29,932 nt of DNA from Sphacelaria rigidula. Its lineage: Eukaryota; Phaeophyceae; Sphacelariales. Where the stretch lies: the NCBI GenBank assembly GCA_964200075.2, contig CAXNAA020000072.1, positions 1 through 29,932 on the forward strand, given 5' to 3'. The translations under genes were made by a program, and so were the position numbers. The notes beneath the pieces are model-generated. The model saw only the letters and a list, made by a program, of their open reading frames with translations, had not been told where the DNA came from and ran no database searches. Shown piece after piece: positions 12,301 to 24,300 of this stretch (positions are counted from its first letter, which is position 1; each line of letters starts with the position of its first letter).

Positions 12301-15300
12301 CTTGGTGAAGTGGTGTCGATGATACCTACTTGCGGGTTCTTCATCACTATGAACCCTGGATACGCCGGACGCACGGAACTCCCAGAGAACCTGAAGGCGC
12401 TCTTCAGGTGGAACTTGATTTAGAGAAGGAAAAGCCGGTATGGGGCGCTGATGTACATGTCGTTTGCATCATATATAGTTCAGTCCACTTTTGAAGCGCA
12501 TTTGGACCGGCAGAGCAGATTTCGCCGCGGTGTTCACTTGGTGCCTGCGGCTACAAATTTCGTATCCTTTCCAGAACTAATTTGCTGCGGTGACAGCTAT
12601 GGGTCTACACCGCTTGTCGATATCCCTCCATTTTCATCGGACGTCGTTGCTCCACTTTCAGGTCGTGTGCAATGATTAGGCCAGACCTTCGACCTATCTG
12701 CGAGAACATGCTCATGGCCGAGGGGTTCGTCAAGGCTCGAGCGCTGGCTGTCAAGTTCGTCACACTCTACTCCTTGTCGTCGGAGCTACTCTCCAAACAG
12801 GTAGGTGTACATAGGCCACAATTTAGTTCGTAGCGGGCCTTCACCTCAACATGCTCGAGTATATTTCCGACGAATGTGTGCCGAAGTCTGCTGGTACCGT
12901 GCGCCTGTCCTCTGTTTCTGCCGGTCCATGCTGCTTTTGTTCCAAAGTTCCACTACGACTGGGGACTGCGAGCGGTCAAGTCAGTTCTTCTAGTCGCTGG
13001 GAAGTTGAAGCGATCTGATCCTGATATTGACGAGGAAGCCGTACTAATGCGGGCGCTACGGGATTTCAACACCCCCAAGGTTTGTCAGTCTGTGTTCGTG
13101 TATCCGTTTGTGTCAAATATTGGTTATACTCCGGAGTCGGTGACATGAAGGAGTCATAGTTTTCAGCTGGCGCATAATTTCACCAACACTTTGGGGAAAA
13201 CCGCGTTGGCGCGCACAATGCCAATGCCTTCACCGCGTATTTCAATCCTCTGCTATTTGCAAGCAGGTGTGTTCATCGTGGCCCTGTTTCCTGGGAATAG
13301 CGTTCAGGACTTACCGTCCGTTACCTTCATTCATGTTTTCTCGTGGGGTGACATGAATTCGTTGTAAAAAGCAAACAGAGGAGGGTTTATTTGAAGGCCA
13401 TACCTGCGCCACCTCAAGCATTTCCAGAAATCGGTCACGTGAGAAGTGGAAGCATTCCGCGAACCTCTGCGGGTAACGTTCGGCGTGAATCACAAAGCAC
13501 ACCCGTAGCAGGCTCCTGGAATCATGGCAAAACTATTTGCCCCAATATGGCTACATTTATCCCACGGCATAGGATAAGGACGCCGTTTGCTCGACGCACA
13601 TCCCGATAACGTTCGCGAGCAGTGCTATCCCAACTGATTGATTGTATCTTCACTGCGAAATTTCCGTTCACAGATCGTAAGCGCGGATACGCCCATCTTC
13701 CTGCGGCTCATTGCTGACCTTTTTCCGTCCATGGACTTGGCTCCAAAGGTAAAACCCTGTATCTACCAGCGTTTCGTGAAAATGTGAAAGGGCATGTCAG
13801 TTTCGAGCTCAGGTCTTGTCTAGCTGACTGACGAGAAGTACGCCATCATGCGTGTGCAACGTACGTCATGTGGCGTGTTCTTGCGGGCGAATAAAAATTT
13901 GAATGGTGCGGGAGATGTAGTTGCCTTTCTCCTGTGAATTATACAATATGTGATTCTTCGGCCATTCAAATACCATTGCGGTAACCCTCTGCTGAAGTTC
14001 AGTCAGTACCCGAACGCCGATGTGTTTTGTCGTCGGTCCATGTTTGGTAAGAGACAAGCAACATCAGGTGTTGGTAGACCGGATGCACAATTTGTTCCCA
14101 TTGAACGTCAGGCTCCATGGGTATTGTTCTCCATGCCCTTCTCGTCACCAGTTGTCCGCAAAAATTTCCAGTTTCATGGTACTCTTAGTGGTAGCTCTAC
14201 ACTACCGCACCCCTCAATTTCCAGTAGCCTGTACTGGTTTGTACTCCTACATGGCATGCACTCAAAATCATTGTAGTTCGTTGCTGGCCGCTTCGATTCC
14301 TTACCGCATGAATAAACAATTGACGCGTGGCTGTATTCGCTGATATATGACACTTCCAGTAACACCGGGTGCAAGAAGACGGCATGGGGCTTTGTACGTG
14401 CGCAAGGTCGGCCAGATGAAATATGCTGCTCTTAGTATGCATTGACCAGGATCTTGTGCCCGTCAAACAGTTTTTTAGTCTATTTTCGTTACGTGGTACG
14501 TATGCAAAACCAATATGATGCTGTTCCCAACTCTTTTTCATCGTCATTGTCCGATATACCGAGAGCATTCTCGTATTAAACTGCAGTGTCTCTGGAACAC
14601 AGTCACTGGTGTCCGCTAGCTAGTATAAACAGCCGTTTGGAGCGTAATCCTCAAAGGACGTTGTGGCTCAGTGCCGCCCGTGACCTGAATCACGGCACGC
14701 TGAACTGAGGCATGGGAAATACATTGCGCACATGAATCGCAGCTATGTGATTCCACCTCCGAACATCAGTATCTGTGTGCACCCCAGTGAGGGACTCGTC
14801 GCTTTAGGGCAATTATCTGATTCCTCGCGTTTACCGCTAATAGTGTGCCTTGAAGGGGTCGTTCACTCATGAAGCACTGCGTTTCGACACCAACACCACC
14901 GAGACCCCCATCACACCCCGGCTTGTCTGAAGGTTAATGAGAGCCTATCGGAAACATGTACGAAGGTGTGCGTGGACGAGCTGTCCTTACAACCCGACCA
15001 CGATTTCGTGGTGAAGGTTGTGCAGTTTCAGGAGCTGCTGGATGTACGGCACAGGTATTGAACTGACACAAACCCTAGCAGTACTGCCGTTTCTACCAGG
15101 AAGCATTAAAGTTGCACACAGGGGTCGAATGTTGTACATATCCAGCAGCAGGCACTGCGCAGGGATAAAGCAGGTAGCAATAATACGCTTCGGGCGTCTA
15201 CAATACTCTTGGACATGTTTCTAAGGGATAGCGTGTTTACGTTATGTACGGGAACCGTAATTGGTTCATGGGGTAAGGGACGGGGTAGGCAACGTTTACT

Positions 15301-18300
15301 CTCGAGGCTAGCCAGTATAATGTGTTGTTAAAGGACATGCATAGCGGCAGAATCGAGCTCTGTTGCGCCATTGTGTTTTACTCCCGATGAATTTTCGAAA
15401 AAGAGTTCGTCGTTTGGTACAGTGCTCACTCACCGAGAAGCACATCAGTCCTAGGGATACAGGTGTTAAACACATGGTTGCTGATTGATCATCTATGATG
15501 TTGCTCCGTTCTTCACTTGAGTTCGTTTCCGCGAGAAACCCATCGGACACCTGAAAGATATCCAAAGTACATATACGATATAGAGTTGAGCCACAGCGGA
15601 TCGGGAGTCAAAGCACCTCATGTTTATCAATCTAAGAGAGATCAACTCCACCCTCCTCCAAGGGTTGCATATACTAAGTCACGACTGTCGATTGTAGCCT
15701 CAGGTTGCGTACATGCCCTCACTTGAGCAGCAGTTGACAAGCGTGTAACGATACAACCAAGGCCCCATCTTACCTGCTCCCCGTCAGCATACGCCATCAA
15801 AGCCGATATTCCCGATCCTTGATCAACCAATATCGCTCGTACTGCGCTTGGATGAAAAATGTGAATCTGGGGTAGAACTCACGTGGATCCTATATTCTGT
15901 CGAACCGAACACTCCTCTGCCCCACCGCCGTGAATGGCATGACGCCACCAGTGTCATGGTACTAGGACCAGCAGGATGTGGGAAAACGACCGTGTGGAAA
16001 GCCCTAATGGCGTGTCATAATCGCGGGAAATCCAAGCCGTCAACCGTGGTGGAAACCGTCAATCCCAAGGTGATGAAAGGATTTGTTATAGTGTCGTCGT
16101 TCCCTTCCAACCAAGATCCCCGTCGCTCGATGGTGAACGGGATGCACAGTCCAATATTTCAGCGTCTCAGTTCGGACTACACGGTTTTCTCTCCTTTCAA
16201 TGATGTGGTCCTATGGAACGGGTGGACATATACTCGGCAATATGCCTAAAATGCCGTCTTCACTTGCTTCATACCGTATCACTTCGACCTCTTTTTCCCG
16301 TGAGACTAGAAGTGAACCCGTCGACCGCGGCGAAAGTAGTCAATCTCAAGGTGACGATAAGTTGGGAATACTATTATTCAGAGGAGCATTTTACCATTTT
16401 GCTCCGTTTCACACTATGTCCTTAGGTGCTCGTCGAAAACATTTTATAAATGTTCTACGCGGGCGTTATGCACGCCCGAGCGTAGCCCGTAGAAGACTCA
16501 TGATATTTCTGCATCTCTGTGAATAGTTGAATCGTGTACATGTTACAACGCATGTATCGATTGCTTTTCTCGAAGTAAAATACACATTCGCCGAGTCGTG
16601 TTTCCGGCGGAATAAAAGCTACATAGTCTTCACCCGCGGAGGAATATATCAACGACAGGCTCATCTACAGCTGTGATGATGCGAACAAACTCTGTTCATT
16701 CAACTACACCTCGACCACTTGTGCGTACAAACTTCTACCCGCGCTAGGAAGTTCTGAACTTTTCGCCATTCCATGAGGCGCCATGAGTTGTCATCGTGTT
16801 GGTCGTTGCAGCACGGCAGTTAACTGTGCCGAGTCAACGCATGAGCCACGCCTCACGCTTCATGGTAAGAGGGCTGAGCTAGGCGTCTTCTGTGGTCTTG
16901 TTCTCTTCTCGTGTGAGCAGGCAGTGACGTCCGACGAGCTCTACGGCCACATGACACTGGCCAAAGAGTGGAAAGACGGCGTTCTCTCCATCATTATGAG
17001 GAACATGAGCAAGGTATACAGGTGTTCGTGAACGTGGTTCATATTTCTGTGGCTGCTTGAGCCACGGTTCAACCGAGGACTTGGCGTCACATTGCGGTCG
17101 TGCCTATTTTAGTTACGTTGTGACATGTGATGAGCGTTTGAGAGACTTTGATGTGATTAATGTATTCATGTGAGTTGGCTTCTGTCTGCGTCTGTTCATC
17201 TCCCAAGGGAGAGTGACATTTACTTTCGGATAGAGGAAGCTGCTACACGTCAGTCGTTCGGTAGAACCAACTCCATCCATGCCACGGTAACCACAGAAAC
17301 AACATTGAACATGGGTAAAGCGCTCGAGTGAATAGTAGGTGCGGGAGAGCATGCTTTCAATCAAACAAGAAACTGCGGTGGGATTTTCGTTATGCTTGAT
17401 ACAGAACGAAGCTCTCCAGTAATGAGAACAAGTACTTGAAAAGCCAGAGGTAATAGTGGTGTATTTCAGGCCAGCACGACACCCCGCCAGTGGCAATCCA
17501 TCGCAGCGTCGCGTCAACACCAACCCGTTACCTACTTCATTCGTATGATTGATCACGCTGCTGAGACTCGGAACGCTTCAAAGCTGAACTCAACATTTTC
17601 CCGTTACATCACACCTCACTGCCCCCCTGCCGTTCACACTTCTCCCCGTACCGACAAGGAATGGGCCCCGTTTGGACCCCATCAGAACATGAAGTGGGTG
17701 ATCCTCGACGGAGATATCGACGCTGTTTGGATTGAAAGTATGAACACCGTCATGGACGACAACAAGGTGCCGTACATATATTGCCTACTTGTTTCCACGA
17801 TGATGTGAAACCATGTGGTGTCAGGATGCTCCCCCTCCTCGCCCCCCAGACTCCTCATGTCGTTTTCCAGCCTTGAAGACTCAGCTCCTTCGCCACCCCA
17901 TCTGTGTGGCGACAGGTATTAACTCTGGTGTCCAATGAACGCATCCCGCTGACCGCGACCATGAGGATGATCTTTGAAATCCACTCTCTCCGGAACGCCA
18001 CACCGGCTACCGTCAGCCGCGCAGGGATTCTTTTCGTGAACGAGGTGCGATACGTATACATGAAAGCCGAATACACACGTGAACGCCGCTGTAGAGTGTG
18101 CGTATCGTCGAAGGGTTCGCAATGTGAATGTATAGAAAGGATTGCAAAAAGTGCCAACGCAAGGTTATCACCGATTAGAATCTGAAAAGCCACCAAGTAC
18201 TACCTTTGTGCTGGTACACAAAGGTATGTTTGCCGAAACGTATCTATTGCATGCTTAACTATAGCCTAGGTGAGGTCGAACTGTGTGGATTTGGGTAAAA

Positions 18301-21300
18301 GGTATCGCGACAAGAACACTGGACACGTGTTCTATATGGAAGCATTGACTTCAAATAATACTTTCCAGTGAACATGTAGTACACCTAAAAACTGTATGTA
18401 CACCTGCAGGTATTGTGTTTCTGGCTGTCGTGTCGGATTATAGGCTCACCAATTGCTTCTGATACCTACCTGTATCCGATCGTTTGTAGTTTGACACGTA
18501 TAGGCGGCGGCATAGTACAAGTCGCCACATGTGTATTCTTGTCTCGTTGCATCTCGCAGACCGACATCGGGTGGCACCCCTTCATGGAGAGCTGGGTGCA
18601 GGCAAGGCCCCTGGAGAGCGAGAAGTTGGTCCTCGAAGGTGAAAACACCCTTCCGGGCATCGTAATCTCGCCGAACCCATCACACGTCCCATCACATGCC
18701 CCAGTTTCCGTGACTTCGCTATTAGTGCATGGAGCACGCCAAGTAGGCCACAGGAGACGCGGAGCACAAGCGCCGTATCCGATGTACACCATGTACCCTT
18801 TCAAGTAGCAAGTGATTTTGCCCGTATGTAATGTTAATCGGAAGCCACACATCGGTCGATACAAGTAGCGCCGTGCCGTTTGTCGAGAGTCCGAAAATAT
18901 GATTACCTTGTTTTGTACGCACAACGGAACAGCCTCTCAGTGTTTGGTTCATCACACCGAACGGGGGGTGGGGAAGGGGGGATAAGAATGTGCAAGGGAG
19001 AGGCAGGGGACTCATGGCTCTGTGATAGATAGAATCCGGTAGCACTTCCCATGTGTGTTTTGTGACCATGACTGAGAGCATCGGGAATCGTACGGTAGAA
19101 ACATTGTGATACCCTTCGCGACATCTCTAGCTGACTTTGTCGCCCTATAACTAGCTTGAGACGCACCCCTTCGAACGTCGTACCGTGTAACGATGACCTG
19201 ATGAACGAATTCAGGGTTGTTCAACAGGCACCTTCCAGCCATCATCGACATGCTGAAGAAGGGCAAGATGGAGCCCATGGTCCCGATCCCAATCATCAGC
19301 GCGGTTCAGGTAATCTTCACGTGCTGCACTAGGTATATGCGCGTGTTCAGCTGTGGGATGTGTCGACGGCAATAAATTCACGAGGCATTGAGATAGAAAG
19401 GATTGTGTGTGTTCCGAGAACTGAAGTCGACGTCCGACATTCGCATGGTCTGAGAGCTGATCAATAGCTGACTTCAGGTGATATGTCGGCTAGTGTACTT
19501 GCGCATACGATGATCCCATACGCGACCAGAGGAATGACTTGGAGCAGATAGTACGAAGTCTACGCTAGGTGAGATTAGCAACGCTCATAGGGGATAGCTG
19601 TACGCTATGGCGATGAAGTCTTGTATGAATGCGGTATTGGATGGGAGTTTCCAACTCAAATGCAGACGTCGTACTCGTCTGCCTCACGGTCGCTCAGGAT
19701 GCCCGTGTCCGCCCGTGTCCGCCCGTGTCATATTTCGATGAGGTAGGAGACCGTCGCCTAGCAGTCATCGCTTAATGTAAAATGCTTAGCTGAACTGTAC
19801 GCACGCCCCCCCCCACCCACCCCCAAACTGTGTTCACCACCGGTAGTTTTGAAGAACTGCGATGAACTTCGTTCAGGTAACGCCTGAGGGGAAAAGATGT
19901 CCCAGTGAGCCCTACGCTTATTGCAGTACCTTAAAATTCAGCCCGACATCTTATTGGGATTGGAGAGCTTAAAATGCACTCTCCATCCGATTCGCTAGAA
20001 CGTTCCGTGCTCAATCAGCGGCGTACTATTAGATGAGACCACACTACATTCGGTGGGTGAAGGGAGTACCAACGAACACAATTATACGCCTGCAAAGTGT
20101 TGTCTTCTTTTTCTTCAATTGGACGTGCAGGTGGTGTGCCTCCTGGTGGAAGGGTTACTTGAAGCCCTTGTAGACAAAACCGGGGAGGTGAGCCGTCTGA
20201 CGTTCAGCATGCACATGCCAGCCGCGCACGTTATTGTCGTAGTATATGGTGATGTTGATTTCAGATTATTCTCAGGTCACCCGACCCCATGCCTGTTCAT
20301 TATTATCCTTTCGGTGACGACGAATAGGGGAGGAGGCGAAACGTACATATATGTATTAAAGGCACGTCACCCTAATTACGCCGACGAGCGAAAAACGTTG
20401 GGGTTGGTGCTGTCGTTTCTTAGAATGTTCGGTTAATCAACGGTTCACCGCTACATCTACCGATCGCGAAACGCCATCAACCAGTCATGCAGGCGTTTCA
20501 TGTTGATGTTGTCCAGGCGTAATGCATATGCATGTATACGGTATTTTCCTCGGCCTACCGCAGTAATGGGAAATGTATTCGTGTACCGGTCCTCGGTTTG
20601 TCTTCGATCGATTCCCCAACACATGTGCGACAAGAATAAGGAGTACTCGAAATCCATCGATTTTCTAGAAGTGTTCCCTCTGCTTCATATGTTTCGCGAT
20701 AGGCGCGACTATCCGCTGTATATCTGCAGGACGATCTTATTCTACTTTCCATTGACATAAACAATTGCTTTGCCTCAATTCAGCAATCCTGATTGTCTCC
20801 GATAAATTGCGCACGATACTTGCTGGATTATGCCCAGTCCGAGTCCAGGTGCTGTTGACCTCTAACGCTTTCGACTGGACGTGCTGCTTTCGTATGTAAA
20901 CTCACGCTACACATAGTCATAACGTGGAGCACTTGTCATGTTGAACGGAAATTTCGCTTCTGTCTCATTCATCCTTTTCTATTGTGTTTGTCACAGTATG
21001 GGCGTCAAAACACAAGGGAAAGCCTAGGACAGTACGTATAAACCCCCAGACTCTGGATGCTACCAGACCCGAATCATGACGTTGCTTTTCTTGTGTCGGG
21101 TCTGTGTATTTCAATCCCACATGAACGCAGAATATGGAGCGAGTGTTTTTGTTCGCAGCCATGTGGGCGTTTGGCGGAGCACTGTCCTCTGACAGTAAGT
21201 GCGACGATCGCCGCAGGTTCAGCCAAGAGTGGAGAAAGTTTCTACCGCCCAAACTGATCAAGCTACCAGAGCAGGTCAGGGGTGACGTCTGCTTCTCGCG

Positions 21301-24300
21301 GGCTTCCTTTACGTCTTAAGAGACGTTGATTTAGCTGTCGCATCGCAATGGAATTGTATCGGACGCCTGTTGCAGCATGCCAGACCTTCGGATAGCAAGT
21401 GCGACCACCGGCGAAGGTGTGACGAATGTTGGCGAGCGGCTCGTGTTACACACAATAGTCAAGCTGCCCAAATACATCGGGCCGCGATGACAGCGGATTG
21501 CTTTGGCCCTATAACGTACCCGATAGCGCGGAGTACAGTGCAGCAGTTGAGAACCTCACAGTAGAAAATATGATGCGTCCGAACAGGTAATGCTCTGACC
21601 GAGACACGTCCTGGCTGACATTGCCCATTCGCCTCCCCCGTGTACGACTGGATTGCCGGATCACGAACACTAAGAAATTCAAAGATCGCAAGTATCTTGG
21701 AACATGAACCGAGGACCACAGATTGCACTGGGGATTGATCCTGAAGCTGCTCCTTTCCGAGGTTTTGCCCGACAGGTTTCCGAGTTTGCCGGATTGTTGA
21801 ACTAAAGTTCGAACGAAAACTAGAATCGGTATATCAAATGTCAAATATGAAATATAAAATGGAGATGCACTACTTTCTGGTATTGGCGGGTTTTCATCTT
21901 GTGGCCATCTCCAGTGTTTCGAGGCAAACGTGTTGGGACAATGGAAAATTCTCGATAAATTCAACACTGACAATTAAATTGAAATGCAGGTACAAAAAGT
22001 CTTTGAGCATACGGCTCACCGACTATACTCCTCTGACGTAGGTGTATATCGTCACCCGGCGAGGCCTCGTCCGAGGGCTAATTTCTCGGAATAATAAGGA
22101 TGATCCAGTCGTATCTATAGTCCAACATAGAATCACGCGAAATATCAGGACTAATGACTGTGTTCTGTTTTTTACCGGGCAGGGCCTTGTGTTCGACTAC
22201 TTCATCAATCCGGAGAACGGGGAGGTTGCCCGCTGGTCTGACAAGGCGAGTACTGGGTGTTGCTAGTAGCATTAGCCAATGAGCAGCTTCGGGGAGTATC
22301 ACTGTTTTCAGAGTTCACAGCACCAGTGTGATGATGGATTGAATGATGAACTATCACACCTCAACTGATCCACCAGGTAGTCATGACTCAGCCGTGGTCA
22401 TCTTCCACGTGATCGACGTACCACAGATACAACCAAATGGACACACTCGTTGAGGGAAAATGGAGAAAAGCGTGGAGGTAAATAAAGAGGTTGGACTTAA
22501 AAAAAACAAGAAGGGAAAAAGAAGAGGAAGAAAAAAACAGAGCAAAACAAAGACAGGACGGAACAAAACTAGATAAGGCCGGCCTCTGCAACATGGCTTC
22601 GGAGGAAAAGGTCTTCGGCGCAAAGGCACACTCATACCCAAACATGAAAACTAAAAACCCGTAGGAACAGATTGCGGCTCATCTGTTTTGACCTCACTAT
22701 TTTTGGGATGAAGCTCCCATCCAGGAACCCTACGGAAGCGAGGCGACAAGCTGCTTACCGGCACACACGAGGGGGAAAGAACACACATAGCGAGACAAAG
22801 ATGGGGAACGGAAATACGTCAGAGAAGGAGACTACAGCAGTGATGAAACCCTAAGGACAGTACAGTACAGTACAGTAGGTACAAACACACACCAGGGAGC
22901 ACAGCAGAACCACAAACTATGAACAAAATCAACCGCCGATGGGAAAAGATGAGTACTTCAATTTCCGTGTTAGTTCAGTGTATCGCTTTCATCCCTAGTC
23001 GGGTATCAAGCGGGCCATTTATCTCGGTCATTTCTACCTTTAATCCCCCCGCAAGCTGTTACTGTTGTTGTGCTAGAAAGGGCAGTTTTACGATCGGCGA
23101 TTCTCGACACAGCAGCCTCTCGTTCGTGGAGGCGGTCCTATCCTCGTTTGTCTTTGCGGCGCCACGTGTCGTCGAATTCTTTCGCCCCTTTCTCGACTCC
23201 AACATGCCATTTGCCTCCGTGTTGTTCGTCGCAATGACCCAATCGTGTGCGCCGATAACCTCTACACCAGTTGACGAAATATTTCCACCAAACTCCCTTG
23301 CGTGAAAGTGCCCGTAGTGCACATAGGTGCGCCTGGAGGTTGTTCCCCCAATGTTTGAGGGGGCGACTAGCCTCGTCGTGCTCTTGTGCGACTAACCGCC
23401 CGTGCATGTGGGTTGGGGAAGGTGCGTTTCATCCTGCCGGACAAGAGCTTACGCGAGCCAGAGCTGACGCTTGCGGACGGTCGTCTCGATACGTTTGCAG
23501 TCGGTCATCTCGAGCACAGCTTTGTACGAAAGAGTCTTGTAGCCTGTTCGATCTTTCCTGCGTAATCCAACCGCTCGTTGCAAACGTTTGTGATCGGCAG
23601 GGCGCAAACTATCAAAGTCCTCAGCACGTGACTTTCATGTAGCACATCCGATTTATGTCAGAAGAGAATCAATTTTCGCCAACCCACAAAGTAACGGAAT
23701 CATTTCCATGACGTGGCTGGGATCCCATGTATAAGTTAACTTCACAACCGCACCAAAGTTACTTGCAGTTAGCGTCTGTACATTTTATGGAGGTCAGTGC
23801 TCCATAGCCTTCACGCTGGGAATATTACCGGTATGTTGTGAAGGTACCCAAATACTCCTTGTTCCGTATAATCACGGTGTACGTGCAGTCACACTATGGT
23901 GCAGCTTTACCCCACACCTGGACTGCTCAACTACATAATGTTATTGTTTTCTTTTCACCCCCAGATGCTTAGAGCCTCAATCGTGTGTTTTCAGTACGAG
24001 GTCGTGACCCTGGGCTAGTGGTGATACGTTTCTTCATGTACTTTTGGCCACAGGGAATAGCTGGCTCTCTACATCACTCGTCAAACAGAAGAATGTATTA
24101 GGTATCCACGACCGACCACGTCATCCGCTGTTAGCGTGTGGGCGCAAATACTCGCCTCGTGGGGTACGAGGTATCAGACAAATGGACATCCCAACGACCC
24201 AGATGTGAATGAATGATGCCCTACATACGTGTTGACTCTGCTTACACTTGAGGATGCGGGAGAGCTATGGAGATTGAGGAGCGGGGGGAGTGCGGGACGA

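Noticed and set aside
16805-16865. Possible relic of exon 19 upstream of it (gcagttaactgtgccgag)
   Set aside because: Only about 12 of 18 bases match and the likeness fades at once; compatible with chance.
23059-23322. Possible Ty3/gypsy integrase (words like [10 protein letters not shown]) on the minus strand
   Set aside because: The neighbouring minus frame and the sequence upstream fit a LINE C-terminal region much better, making this frame a shadow.
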